A DNA stretch of 64,000 bases from assembly GCA_905116865.2 (NCBI GenBank), contig CAJHNH020001152.1, positions 131,064 through 195,063 of the forward strand. The letters are read 5' to 3'. Made by a program: the position numbers and the translations under genes. The notes beneath the pieces were generated by a model. That model was not told the origin of the DNA, did no database searches, and was given only the letters and a program-made list of their open reading frames with translations. This document shows, in pieces, positions 35,100-46,656 of this stretch. Within the stretch, counting starts at the first letter, position 1. Each line of letters starts with the position of its first letter. The stretch comes from Candidula unifasciata (Eukaryota > Mollusca > Gastropoda > Stylommatophora > Geomitridae).

Positions 35100-35890
35100 A
35101 CTGTCCAGAACAAAATAAAGTATTTACACAGCCCCGCGCACACACAGAGAACATATACGCCCACGCACGTACCATAAACACTTACACATACATGGACGCA
35201 CACACCCACAAACTCATTCAAACACACTCGCGGGCTTGCACACTCTAACATTACTCCATAGCACCTGAGCGCTTGGTTGTCTGCTGGCTTGTTTGTATGT
35301 CTCCGAAACTTCTCTAGGCATAGGATTATTCTCAGTGCCATGGGATCCCTGAAAGATCCATCATGGGAACAGGAAAAGGAAAACCGAGCTAATAGGGAAT
35401 AACCACCGCTTGTTAGTTGAAACTTAAAGGTTGAGAGCAATATACCCAACATACCTAGTACAGATTATGGCAGTTGAAAGTGGTCTTGTACTAATTTCAC
35501 ATACATAGGGAGACACCTGAAATATAAAACACACACAGATATTTGGATTTTAAAACAAAGCTAGCAAAATATAAAACACGCACACACAGACACACACACA
35601 ATCACACACACACACACAAACACGTATATCTAAACGCAACACACTCATACACTTTGATACCAAACACTTTCCAGCAAAATAACAAACTCATATACGAAAC
35701 GCATTTGGCACAAACACAGAACACACACAAACACACACACACATAAATACACTCACTTACAATGATGGGCTCGGGTTGACGCTTAAATCTTGGAAGCAAA
35801 GTCACATATGCACACATACACATACACGCACCTGTGTATGCACACAGAAGACTAATACACACACACTCACACAAACTCATAGCGAGGTTC
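35100..35890. repeat. CA-rich low-complexity sequence
   Basis: Scattered (CA)n and cacacg runs at 35120-35230, 35578-35625, 35720-35760 and 35805-35880, with ordinary sequence between. No gene. Confidence 0.8.
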
Positions 35891-38060
35891 ATTTTAATAT
35901 TTTTAGAACATCAGTGGCTGCTCGCAGCTTCCAGAATGTTTATCACAGTCCCTTGTGGAAAGATTGACAGGCTGCTGTCTCAGCATTTGTACTAGCATAC
36001 ACACGCATTAAAAGCATGCGGTAGCCATCCGAAGTTCTAAGTCTAGAATAAGAAATGCAGTTCATCTTGGATGGTAGCACTAGCAGAAGTCACCAACAGA
36101 TCAGTTGTTGCTCACGCGATCAATTTTAATCACATAATGGCACCACCATTGCAACAACAGGCATCGCGCTATATTGTTTGAATATTGTGTAACGAAACAA
36201 ACGTAAAAGTAGTTATACATGCATTTGAAAAAATCCCTAATAAACAACAACTATTTTTTAATCTCTAGGTGCCTACATTTTAGTTCAACCTTGATCAATT
36301 TTTTAAAACCAAAAACGTGTTTAACTTTGCATGAACGATTAATTTTTAAAAAAAAATGACAGTCAGCACTGCGTTTGCTAAGTGCTCCCTTTGCCTTATG
36401 CACTGATTCAATTCTTGGACATGTCCACTCGTGCAAAACAATCAACCACCATGTCACTGAAATTGTGAAACGTATAGTTCCATACTCGGATTTTGAACGC
36501 CCCCCCCCCCCCTCTCCAATCCCCTTTTCCCCGTGTTTTAGTAGATCACATTAGGCCTACTGATTATATTGTGTTAATCACATAGGGGGAAAAAAAGAAC
36601 AGAAAAAGAAAAAAAATCACACACACACAAACTGGAGAACACAGTTAAACGCACACTCACACTGACACACACACACACCACACACAAACACACATACGCA
36701 CACACACAAACATGTGTAGATAAAACAAGTGGATATTGACTGATTTCCCTGTGTAGTTAAATATACAAGTAATTGCACAGCATTTTGTATAGCTAGAAAA
36801 TCTTACATTAGACAGAAACGGTTCACTAACAGTTTATAAAATTCACTTATGTAGTTATTGACCAGACCTCCACGATTATGATAATTTATAGATGTCTGGG
36901 TGTAGCTTCTGTCGTGACTGTGTCTGATTTGTGCTTGTTGTTGGATAGTCCATCTGTCTTTTTTTTAGACCAGTGGTTCACATTTGATGGCTATGGCCCC
37001 TGGGGTTCCATGTAACAAATGTGTTGTTGTTGTTAGTTTGCGTTCACCGGTTGTAAATCTCGGCAGAAAGACCTGGTTGTTCATCAGTTTCTGGATTTTG
37101 GGTTTGTTCCAGCACCTGCGTTTTGCATGGTCCTCTGTTTTACACCTCTTGCTGATTTGTGCGCAGACTGTTTGTTCCTTGCCTCTCCAGCAAATGCAGT
37201 TCGACTTTAAAGGAAGTCCCCAGCTAGTCCACTCTTACGGCATGCTTGTTAGAGAGACAGTGGGTCTTTTCTTGTTTTCATCTCAATGGGACCTTGGAAG
37301 CCACACTGGGATATACACGAATGAAAGAAAAAAAAACCTTCAAAGTTGCCCTTCTAATACAGATTGAATTGACAATAGTGTGGACAGTTAAATAGAAGTG
37401 TGTTTTCATGTCGAAGTCGTTAATCCGATGGTCTCGGGTTTTAATGGTCAAAGATTTGATTCATCGAATGCGTCTCTTGATGTGTGCCACTGTTACAGAG
37501 ATCCCTGTGGATGGTCGCCAGAGCTTCTGAGTGCGTACTTTTTAGCAAGCGTCTAACCGTTCTGCAAAGAAAGACTGATCCATATGGGAATAAACCATAG
37601 ATCCGTAAAGTCGATACTTTCAACTTAAACTCAAAACCATACACAAATGCACCGATTAGTTTGATCACAACCGTGATTGAGTGAAGATGTGAAGCATTGA
37701 CAGAATGTCAATCGGCAACACATCCTATTGGGGCCCTCAATGTGAAAGCAGACAGGACAGGATATTGTCTAACAAAAAAAAAATTAGATTAAAAGAAAGA
37801 TAGTTCTAATATTGATTGCATTTCTCCCATTTATTTAGTCATAATCATTGTCAGATTCGACAACACCGGGGAATATAAAAACAGAAAAGAGAAGAGGAGC
37901 TTTCACAGAGAAAGGAAATCTCCAAAGTTGAAGAAAAGAAAAAAAACGGATCAATTGTGGACATTTCAATTTCGACATGGAACCAGCTAGTTGTGCAGGG
38001 ATTTCGGTAACGGTCATGAAGGAAAGTTAAAAATGTTGACAATAATAGGACAGCTGTTTC
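35890..38060. other. No gene recognised; CA and C runs
   Basis: C-run at 36500-36511 and CA-rich stretch at 36615-36715. The 127-codon ORF at 36984-37367 has no domain, signal or splice support. Confidence 0.5.
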
Positions 38061-38082
38061 TCACGGCTGAGTCCGGCTACAT

Positions 38083-38697
38083 GTGACTCTACAGGACCCC
38101 ATGACTCTACAGGACCCCATGACTCTACAGGACCCCATGACTCTACAGGACCCCATGACTCTACAGGACCCCATGACTCTACAGGACCCCATGACTCTAC
38201 AGGACCCCATGACTCTACAGGACCCCATGACTCTACAGGACCCCATGACTCTACAGGACCCCATGACTCTACAGGACCCCATGACTCTACAGGACCCCAT
38301 GACTCTACAGGACCCCATGACTCTACAGGACCCCATGACTCTACAGGACCCCATGACTCTACAGGACCCCATGACTCTACAGGACCCCATGACTCTACAG
38401 GACCCCATGACTCTACAGGACCCCATGACTCTACAGGACCCCATGACTCTACAGGACCCCATGAATCTACAGGACCCCATGACTCTACAGGACCCCATGA
38501 CTCTACAGGACCCCATGACTCTACAGGACCCCATGAATCTACAGGACCCCATGAATCTACAGGACCCCATGACTCTACAGGACCCCATGACTCTACAGGA
38601 CCCCATGACTCTACAGGACCCCATGACTCTACAGGACCCCATGAATCTACAGGACCCCATGACTCTACAGGACCCCATGACTCTACAGGACCCCATG
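38083..38697. repeat. 18-bp minisatellite, 34 copies
   Basis: Near-perfect tandem atgactctacaggacccc. The only common change is gactct to gaatct, in about five units in the right half. Period 18 keeps one frame open on each strand (hexapeptides MTLQDP and MGSCRV). No promoter, splice or family evidence supports translation. Confidence 0.98.
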
Positions 38698-38699
38698 AA

Positions 38700-39640
38700 T
38701 CATTCTCAGTTTTTAACCCAGTTTAGGCAGCACACTTTAATCATATATTTGTTTATAAATTGTGTTTTATTTCGAAAAGTATTATCATTTGTATTTACAA
38801 TTCGGTACACTATTTCTTATTATCTTAAACTAAGACTACAATCTATAAGCGGATTCCAATTTATGCCTAGAAAATATGAATGACGGGGGGAGGGCGCCTC
38901 AGTTCCTTCCCTGCCATGGTTTACTTTATGTGGCCATGTTTGATCTGCTCTATATTTATAGAAGCCTCCTTGGATAGCCAGATGGATTTGCTGGGGGTGG
39001 ATCGGGAGGAAGGGGTGGGGAAGAGGAATCACCTGTGGCCCAGATGACAATAATGACGACATTTAAATGAGGCTGTGACATGTCCTACGATAGTAGTAGG
39101 GAAGGCTTACCCAAACAATACATACATGAAAATGTCGTGTTTATGGACCAAAATATCACAGCTACGTTCCAAATAACAAATGCAATAATAATAATACGCC
39201 ATTTAGAAAGAAAAAGTAGAAGAAATAAGTACTGCTTAATAGACTAATATTTTAAATCACCTTTTCCAACTTTTATTAAGTGAATTATTTTTGTGTCTAG
39301 ATTATTGTAATATTTTTTTGGCAACACTTTAAAGATGTTTCTGGTATAAGCCATCACAGACAAATGGCAGTAGTTGGGGCTGGGGGTATGACGTAGATGT
39401 ATGTATTTTCAAGGAGGTACTCGATGTCCAATGGCTTGGCCAATTAATAATACAACAATATACGGGAGGACCCCCCTCCCCTCCCCCCCCCCCCCCCAAA
39501 AAAAAATGAAGAAGAGTGGTTTAAAAAAATGTCGTATAATAATTTCTGAAAGCACAACACAAGTCTAATTTTCTCATGTCAAGGTATAGGCTTTTTTGTG
39601 AACTGAGCTGGGCGACAAAAGGAGGGAGGATGTGGAGGTG
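38700..39640. other. No gene recognised; poly-C/poly-A run
   Basis: AT-rich, with a C-rich run at 39470-39497 directly followed by an A-run to 39506. Confidence 0.5.
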
Positions 39641-39673
39641 ACGGTTACAAATGCATCCGAGCTTTCATTCCAG

Positions 39674-39890
39674 TGAAATTCTTTGTAATAAGACATTGCC
39701 GTTTGTTTGTATGTTTGAAGTAGTCTCTATTCAGCCATTTCAAGATAGCTCAAATCGAACGACCGTAAATGTTAGTGCTGGAAGGTTGTCCAGATCATTC
39801 AGACATACTAGTGCTTGGCTTGCACTAGAACCTATATGGTCCGGTCCAATAGTAAACAGAGGGAACACTGAGAAGAGAATCAGAGATTAA
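39674..39890 (+). CDS. Possible C-terminal exon of a C-type lectin domain
   Basis: An acceptor-like gctttcattccag (ending 39673) precedes a frame reading EILCNKTLPFVCMFEV. C-type lectin domains end with Cys, six or seven residues, then F/Y-[IV]-C, and C-NKTLPFV-C fits that spacing and the LPF[IV]C phrase exactly. The frame continues about 55 residues with two possible N-glycosylation sites (NKT here and NRT further on) and stops at 39888-39890. The usual WND just before the first Cys is missing or on an upstream exon, and no other lectin exon was found. This rests on one short motif, so a chance match is possible. Confidence 0.3.
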
Positions 39891-40049
39891 GATGGCCATG
39901 TTTCTGTGTTTTGAGTGCTGACATCCCCGTGTGACGAGAGGGACATTTTATCTCAAGTTGATCATAGACCTAGAGCTTCACTGGGGTAACAAAAGAATAT
40001 AGCAATATTTCGCTAATGATGTTTACCCTCTCGTCGTAGCTTTAATATA

Positions 40050-41484
40050 CTGTTTAAAAAAAAAAAAAAAAAAAGAAACGCATAGTGATCTTGATGGCGC
40101 GTTTTTATTAGTTTGTAAATAGAATATCTTACTCGGGTATGTGAAAAGCAGACTCAAAGGTTGTTTACTGTGTCCAGTGGTCATGTGTGCGTGAATTGCG
40201 TGGGTTTTTGTAATCGTTACAACCAGTGGTCAATTATGTTTAAGACCATATTTGTGAGCATAGCTCACGATGCACGCACCAGAAAGCAACACACTTTACC
40301 GTGAACACTATTCACTGCCTACGCAATTGAAACCATATAAAAGGATAACGCTACACCAAAACGATCAGTTCATTTTCAAACAGTCACGAATGGCGCCTCT
40401 ATCGATAAATTTAAGGAATATTGCTATTGACCGATTGAAGGCAGGAGGAAGTAAAAGTCAGGCTGCCAGGCATCTAAACAGGCATCAGAGTACCATCAGT
40501 GGACTTTGGCACCGGTTCCAAGCCAATGGTTTTGATTAAGACTGACATAACAGAGGACTACTCAGAGTGACAACAGCAGAGGAGAATCGCTTTATTCGGC
40601 TTCGTCACCTCAGAGACAGGTTTACAACAGCTTCCTCAACTGCACAGGCATTGCCTCCAGGACGTCATATGTCTGATCAAACTTTTCGAAACAGACTGCA
40701 TGATGTCGGACTTTGGGCTCGACGACCACACCGAGGACCTGTCCTTACGCGTCGCCACCGCAAAAATTGACTTTTTTGGCTAACCAACATCGTCCCTGGA
40801 CAAGTGACAATCAGTGTAGACGTGTCTGTTTCAGTGACGAATCTGTCTTTTTTGTTGCAGCGTCATGATCGACGGCGTAGGGTCTACAGTACTAGTTTAG
40901 CCCAAAATTTTGTTGAGGCAGCTCTGCTGCACGGTGGTGGAGGAGTTGTGGTATAGGAAATGATCAGTTACAACAGAAGGAATCAATTGGTGCACATTAA
41001 AGCAAGCTTGAATGCGCAACGATACGTCTACGACATTCTTGGCCACATGTCCTTCAATAACATGCAAACCCTTCAAGGCAATCCTTTCTGTAGATATGAG
41101 TCTGATTGAGCACCTGTGGGATGAGCTGCAAAGACGTGTTTGTCGCCGAAATCTTGTTCCAGCCATTGTTCGCCATCTGTTCCAGGCACTCCAGGAAGAG
41201 TGGGCAGTCTTCGCACAGGCCCACATAAGATCGCATTCATGCCGTCACTGATCCACGCAAGAGGAGGCAACACACCATACTAAAGGGAAAGGCCTACGCT
41301 TAAAAAGTATCGTGACCCTGATGCCAGTGTGTCAATTGATTGGTGGAACCCTAAGGTATTCTTGTGTGAAATTTGAGTAATTTCAGTTACTGCATTACAA
41401 AGATGCAGAATATCAAAATTGAGAGTATGTTTCTTCCCTTCAGTAACCATGCGTATTCTTTTTTCTTTTTCTTTTTTTTAACAG
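40050..41484 (+). mobile_element. Tc1-family DNA transposon with both terminal inverted repeats
   Basis: Left end CTGTTTAAAA plus an A-run then GAAACGCAT (40050-40083). Right end ATGCGTATTC plus a T-rich run then TTAACAG (41449-41484). The two are inverse complements apart from tract length and a few changes. The left flank is TA (40048-40049). The right flank reads CA, one change from the TA target duplication of Tc1/mariner elements. The transposase runs left to right inside, and the element is inactive. Confidence 0.75.
40390..41330 (+). pseudogene. Tc1-like transposase with deleted catalytic core
   Basis: Cut-and-paste transposase. It starts MAPLSINLRNIAIDRLKAGG (40390). A paired-type helix-turn-helix follows (SQAARHLNRHQSTISGLWHR), and after stops at 40537 a second DNA-binding part runs 40567-40770 (FRNRLHDVGLWARRPHRGPV, then LTRRHRKN). 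The first catalytic Asp lies in FSDESVFFVA after a frame change (about 40830). Then come YNRRNQLVHIKASLNAQRYV (about 40970) and HMSFNN. About 60 residues containing the DNARPH-type second Asp are missing between about 41065 and 41090. The C-terminal SLIEHLWDELQRRVCRR carries the third acidic residue (about 41105), followed by LFQALQEEW. Frameshifts, stops and the deletion make it dead. Confidence 0.8.
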
Positions 41485-41489
41485 CATAT

Positions 41490-41680
41490 TTTTATTAAGA
41501 TATACTCTAGGTATTGACAGGGTTTCCATTAACGCCTTTAAATGATAATTTTAGCGTGTCCTTAGTTTTTTTTTTTTTTTTTTGTCTTTTCTTTTTTCTG
41601 GTCGCCTTTCGAGCGTCTACCTTTTAGTATCTCACCTTATTAGCTTTTTTTTTTTTTTTTGGAAGCCGATGGTCTGGTAG
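41490..41680. other. T-rich sequence, no gene
   Basis: Several long T-runs (41567-41583, 41647-41660). Nothing else. Confidence 0.5.
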
Positions 41681-41960
41681 GCGTAAGAGGTGACCTGCCC
41701 ATTGAATCTGTGTCTGCGTCAGGATGGTGTTGATGCTGGGAATGCCAGCTCTATCCAGTACAACAGTATCCAGGACCTTGTCTTACAACCTGATTTTCAG
41801 AATCTTTCTAAGACAGACTGCATGCAAGCGGCTGAGCTTCTTTGCATGACGTCTGTATACAGTACAAGTTTCACAAGCATACAGCAGCACTGGAAGCACT
41901 GCAGCTATGTATACTTTAGTTTGATTTGCAATCTAACGACACTTTGATACCTCATAACTG
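41660..41960 (-). pseudogene. LINE RT-distal fragment
   Basis: The minus strand reads VYIAAVLPVLLYACETCTVY, then RRHAKKLSRLHAVCLRKILK, one stop, and later GIPSINTILTQTQIQWAGHL with LRLPDHRLP. These are the thumb and C-terminal blocks of a LINE lineage common in metazoans (LLYxCETW...; QxRWxGHxxRMPDxRLP). Only one in-frame stop was seen over about 90 codons, so it is less worn than most fragments here. The catalytic domains are absent. Confidence 0.75.
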
Positions 41961-42242
41961 CTCCATTAAGATCCCTCATTCAATGCTTATTTATCCCCAT
42001 CGAGGCTTCTAGTTCTAGACAAGGTCACTAAAACTACTGAAATTATATATCAAAGTACACATCGTCCGAATCTGAACAAGTAATGTGTAAATAACAAGAT
42101 ATCAGGAAAAAAATATGTTACTGACACTTGATCTAAAATACAATTAAGCCATCAAGGAAAAAAAATAGACTGTGCACTGAGCATTCATGGAATACCAGAT
42201 GCTGCCTGTGTTGAACAGGAAAGGTTATATTAGTTTCATAAT

Positions 42243-42425
42243 GCAGTCGAGTTCACTTAAGTCGAACTCGGATAAGTAGAATTTCGGTTAAGTCGACATG
42301 ACCAGCTTTGTCCCGGAAATTGTCCCTAGTGTGTGTGCTGTCTGGATGAGTAGAAATCCTGATAAGTGGAAGAATTTTCTAAGGTCCCTGCGACTTCTAC
42401 TTATCCAGACTGGACTTGAAGTGGT
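42243..42425. mobile_element. Possible short non-autonomous pogo/Tigger-like element
   Basis: The left end CAGTCGAGTTCACTTAAGTC with cgaactcggataagtagaa and the right end cgacttctacttatccagac are partly inverse complementary (shared GGATAAGTAGAA). CAGT starts and tandem TTAAGTCGA-like words are typical of pogo/Tigger ends. No transposase and no clear TA duplication. Confidence 0.35.
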
Positions 42426-42689
42426 ATGGTTGTTGTTATATATTTAGAGCAAGAGGGACGGGAAATAACTGATCGATGGCAGGCTGATAAAGGATACCAT
42501 GGGCACCATATGGGGCACTAGCCAGCGGTAACGATAAATACTTAGGACTTTTAGAATTGTGGATGTCATATGCCTGTTTCAAGTCTAGTTTTAAAAGGTC
42601 GGCCTATATACTGAGGCACGGAAATAAGTAGAGCTCCTTTTTCTACGCTTTAGGTGTATTTTGCACACAGAGCTGGACCTATACTATAT

Positions 42690-42890
42690 AGACCAATTGG
42701 CAGTGGGTGGACGATATGGTCATCTTCACATCAGTCACCCTAATTTCACAAGACTTTTATCTAATACCCATTTAGGGCTAGGTCGACCCAAAAGCCAAGG
42801 CAAATTTTTCTTTAAAAGTCTCGGCTCTGTTAGGACCTGAAACCAAATCCTTCAGATCGGCAGGCGAGCAGCTACACAAAGCGACTCCTA
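42690..42890 (-). repeat. SINE-like repeat, family C
   Basis: The minus strand has the GCTGCTCGCCTGCCGATCTG head (about 42872-42853) and body CTAAATGGGTATTAGA (about 42777), like the copy at 11320-11520. Confidence 0.55.
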
Positions 42891-42959
42891 TACAAATGAG
42901 TACCGATGGTGTTTTTTTAAAATGTATTTATCATGATTATTTCTCACTGTGCAGGGTTA

Positions 42960-43130
42960 TTTTTCTTGGGGTATCTCAGAGAATGAGAAAACTGGGGAAC
43001 GTTCTGAGGATGGGAGTGATGGAGATGAAGAGATGTAGAGCAGAAACAAGGGAAACGAATTTGGACAGTTTGACATTTTGGCATAGGTGACCATCTAAGT
43101 CAGATATGACTGGCAGAAGGGGTAAAAAAT
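42960..43130 (+). pseudogene. LINE C-terminal fragment
   Basis: The plus frame gives RETNLDSLTFWHR preceded by a worn RMRKLGNVLRM. The nucleotides ttggacagtttgacattttg (43066) with ggcata closely match ctggacaatttgacattatg at 47632, so it belongs to the LINE at 46945-47770. About 45 codons remain. Confidence 0.5.
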
Positions 43131-43255
43131 GTCTATTACAAAATAGGTCACTGAGGTGTTTGAAGCCCTGCTTTCCTTTGAAATGCATAGCATTCTCTCA
43201 ACAACTAGGAAGTTCAGATATGATCACACCTGACCTCTCTTCCCACAAGAGTACA

Positions 43256-43600
43256 GCCACAAACAAGACTATTTGACTGACTGATTGTTTGAATCTAGTC
43301 TGACACCAGTGCTACAATCCCATGGGTAGAGAAAACCGAGACTATTTGACTGACTGATTGTTTGAATCTAGTCTGACACCAGTGCTACAATCCCATGGGT
43401 AGAGAAGACCGGGATATCGTACACACTTCATTACCCAAGCATACGATTATGCTGGGACTTAACTGTTGAAACTGATGGTAATTTCTGCAAACAAGGCTGC
43501 CCAGTGACAGACAGATGATTTTTATACTAATCTTCGGACTGACCAACCTGATGGTGGTGATGGCGATAATGAGAAGTCTGCTGTTTCCATTATCTTTCTG
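43256..43600 (+). repeat. Dispersed repeat, family E, with internal 73-bp duplication
   Basis: Starts aagactatttgactgactga. The first 73 bp (to gtagagaaaaccgag) are tandemly duplicated (43268 and 43341). It then continues ttacccaagcatacgattat, ctgggactt, atcttcggactgaccaacc and gatggtggtgatgg. The copy at 54712-54965 shares every block except the duplication. Non-coding, class unknown. Confidence 0.7.
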
Positions 43601-43939
43601 GCTCTGATCTTAGCATGCCAGATTTACGAGAGGCTTAAAATGAAAACCTTTTATGTGAGACAAATTACAATAACCATTACATTCGCCGAAAGATGTAGAT
43701 AGGTTTCACACCTTCACTCATACAAAAAGGGACGTTAGAACGCTGCTTTTCTTTGGCACATGTCAAAAGCATGGGGGCCATATTTAAACTATCATTTTGA
43801 CGCAACCATGTTCGTCTGCCCCGCGATAACACGTGCTTAACACTCTTGACATCCTTAACACGTGTAAGGTTTTGAGTTGAAGGTTTTTCTATCTTTTTTG
43901 ATTAACTTGGGTTGAGCAGTGCCACCTGTCCACTTAGAA

Positions 43940-44170
43940 TATCGGTGTTGGCATAGCGGTTTTAGACTTTTCTGTCGGACCGAAGGGTCTTGAGTTCAAT
44001 CTGTATCCAGGCATGATTTAATCTAAGGCTCCCGAGTTGACCCAGTCTTAAAATTTATACCAGGAAATGTCCTTGGAAGTAAAGATTGCCGGCATGATGT
44101 AGGACAAATAAACCATTGACTGCTGACTAGTCTACAAATTTGGGTATGACACCATACAGCCGGGATCGGC
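43940..44170 (+). repeat. SINE-like repeat, family C
   Basis: A tRNA-like head with GGTCTTGAGTTCAATCTG (43986), a GGAAGTAAAGATTGCCGG body block (44077) and a GTATGACACCATACAG end. Worn copy. Confidence 0.5.
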
Positions 44171-44800
44171 CGTAGCTAACGGCTAGACGTTGGCCTGTAT
44201 TGGCTTCTCTCAAAAACAGATCAATAAAAACACAATAGCACTCAAAGCTCAAGACACCGAACATTTGAAGGGCTCCTTTACTGTTTCTTTAATTTATACA
44301 CATAAGGCTTAAATGGTATGAGCGGGCACAGAACGTCCAATTGTAGTTGTCTTCCCTGTTGCGTTCTTTCTCAATTTTCATCGCCATTTCTGTTAGGGAT
44401 TAGACTTACTTCGTCTGCACCTAAGTGGCAAAGACAGAACTACTTGATGTCAATTAAAGTTGACATGTCTGTCTTGGAGACGACACAAATCGATACGTGT
44501 TCTCCTGAGATTGTACTGGAGTAACAGAGGAGGTGAAGAAAGGTTACTGGCGAATGTCAAGGTCTTTGTGTGGGGAATGTGAAGGCTTAGGAACTGACAT
44601 TTGGATTATGCATATTGTAGACACCACAATGGTCATTTCCCATCGTATGTTCATTGGAACATGTTACTGGCAAAATCGCATTTGTTGTGTGACTTTTTTC
44701 TGCTTATGGCGTTATCTCTCATAGAACTTGTTATTGCCTCATTCATGTCATATTTCAAGATTTAGTTGCTGATGAAATTCACGTCCTTAAAACTGAAGTT
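44170..44800. other. No gene recognised
   Basis: Non-coding. The 68-codon ORF at 44318-44524 has no family signature. Confidence 0.45.
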
Positions 44801-44804
44801 GTGC

Positions 44805-45440
44805 AGTTGTTTCTTTTTCCCATTCATTCCTCACTATGTTGTGTGCTGTTGTTTGTATTCCCCATTCATTCCTCGCTGTGTTGTGTGCTGTTGTTTGTAT
44901 TCCCCATTCATTCCTCGCTGTGTTGTGTGCTGCTGCTTGTTTTCCCCCATGCATTCCTCACTATGTTATGTGCTGCTGTTTGGTTTCCCCATGCATTCCT
45001 CACTATGTTGTGTGTTGCTGTTTGTTTTTCCCATGATTTCCTCACTATGTTGTGTGTTGCTGTTTGTTTTCCCTATGCATTTCTCACTATTTGTGTGTTG
45101 CTGTTTGTTTTCTCCAGTTCATTCCTCACTATGTTGTGTGTTGCTGTTTGTTTTCTCCAGTTCATTCCTCACTATGTTGTGTGTTGCTGTTTGTTTTCTC
45201 CAGTTCATTCCTCACTATGTTGTGTGTTGCTGTTTGTTTTCTCCAGTTCATTCCTCACTATGTTGTGTGTTGCTGTTTGTTTTCTCCAGTTCATTCCTCA
45301 CTATGTTGTGTGTTGCTGTTTGTTTTCCCCATGCATTCCTCACTATGTTGTGTGTTGCTGTTTGTTTTCCCCATGCATTCCTCACTATGTTGTGTGTTGC
45401 TGTTTGTTTTCCCCATGCATTCCTCACTATGTTGCCTCAC
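44805..45440. repeat. 43-bp minisatellite, about 15 copies
   Basis: Period 43 bp, with core attcctcactatgttgtgtg followed by ttgctgtttgttttc. Left units are diverged (gtattccccattc) and right units alternate ctccagtt with cccatgca spacers. The period is 1 mod 3 with no stops, so all three plus frames stay open (Cys/Leu/Val-rich ORFs up to 257 residues). These are artefacts. Confidence 0.96.
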
Positions 45441-45775
45441 TTTGTTCTGCTATTATATATCCCTGTGGGTCCGCAGTCTATTCCTCCATTTTATTCTATC
45501 ATGTGTAATCACTTTGATGTCACTTTGATATCACTTTGATATCACTTTAATATCACATATATCCATCCACCACCTCTAGCCTATCGTATCAACGTTTCCT
45601 TTGAGGTTTCTTTTACGCATCCCCTTTTTCCCAGTCGCTGTATTTCCCAATTCAATTCCTTTTTGAGTATTCTCTGCTAGTTTCCTCTCAAGATGTGCCC
45701 CGATAGCGGCATCTTCTTTATCTACAGGTTTATTCTACCAGTATTGACATAGAAAGTTAGCTGCAGCAGCATATT
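45440..45775. other. No gene recognised
   Basis: A short run of tcactttgatatcactttaat units (about 45508-45552). Otherwise nothing. Confidence 0.5.
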
Positions 45776-45990
45776 GGCCAGATGCTCGCCTACCCATCCG
45801 GAGGTCTAGGATTTGAATACGCATTTATTTCCAAAACTGACATTGACACTCAGGTCACCCAGCCTAAAATGGTATCAGCTAATATCCTGGGAAATAAAGG
45901 CTGCCGGTGTAATGTTGACTACATCACTCATTAAGTGTCGATTATAATATAGGCCTACAATCATATGCCCGATGTGTCATTGGCGTACCA
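45775..45990 (+). repeat. SINE-like repeat, family C
   Basis: Head GCCAGATGCTCGCCTACCC with AGGATTTGAATACGC, body CCTAAAATGGTATCAGC and GGAAATAAAGGCTGCCGG, end AAGTGTCGATTATAATATAG. Same block order as 18955-19200. Confidence 0.55.
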
Positions 45991-46655
45991 AATAACTTTC
46001 AGTGACATAGTTACACTCCTAGACACTTTATCCCGATCATCATGAAGAGACCACTACTGTTTATGGCCACATTTTGAAAAAAGAAAAACTATGTTTTGTT
46101 AAATGGAAAGATTTCTAAGGAGGTGGGCGGGGAGGAGATGGGTGAAGACGGCGACAACCAGAGAAAATTTGCAAGCCCTTTGTCATACCATCGAGGCGGG
46201 AAAGCATAAATGAATAGACGCTGTTGGCCACTGCACGACGAGAAGCATTGTTGCTTACGCCAGTTGGCAGTACACTCGATAATGATGATGACAATGATGA
46301 GAATGATGACGGAGAGCCCATCTGCGTAGGCGTCTGCATGCCGGAGTGGTGTAGCCGTGTGCGTTGTGCTCAGAAGGTCGCATGTTTGTTTCACGGATGC
46401 GTTCTTCGGTTTACTAGTGCATTATTTACGGCAACACATGGATATTGTCGCTGAAGCTGCGTTCGTATAAATGAATATTGTGTGTGTTATTTGTGTATCT
46501 CATACAAAACAGAATCTCATTAAATAGTTCCTGTTTCTCACACGTTACTTAAATGATTCCACGTGACGTTTCTTCATCTCGGACACAACATATGTGAATT
46601 TTTTCGTTTGATTTAAAAAGTAGTATATTTCAAATAATGTCAATCTTATTTGTCA
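45990..46655. other. Presumed intron sequence upstream of the GPCR exon
   Basis: No coding evidence. An imperfect gatgatgac run lies at 46277-46313. The upstream GPCR exon (N-terminus and first half of TM1) was not found in the window. Confidence 0.45.
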
Positions 46656-46656
46656 G

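Noticed and set aside
36984..37367. 127-codon ORF as a host gene
   Set aside because: No domain, signal peptide or splice support. Its length is within chance for this much sequence.
38061..38883. 266- and 211-codon ORFs on opposite strands
   Set aside because: Both are translations of the 18-bp tandem repeat.
44766..45540. Cys/Leu-rich 257-codon membrane-like protein
   Set aside because: A 43-bp repeat leaves all three frames open. Hydrophobicity comes from T/C-rich composition.
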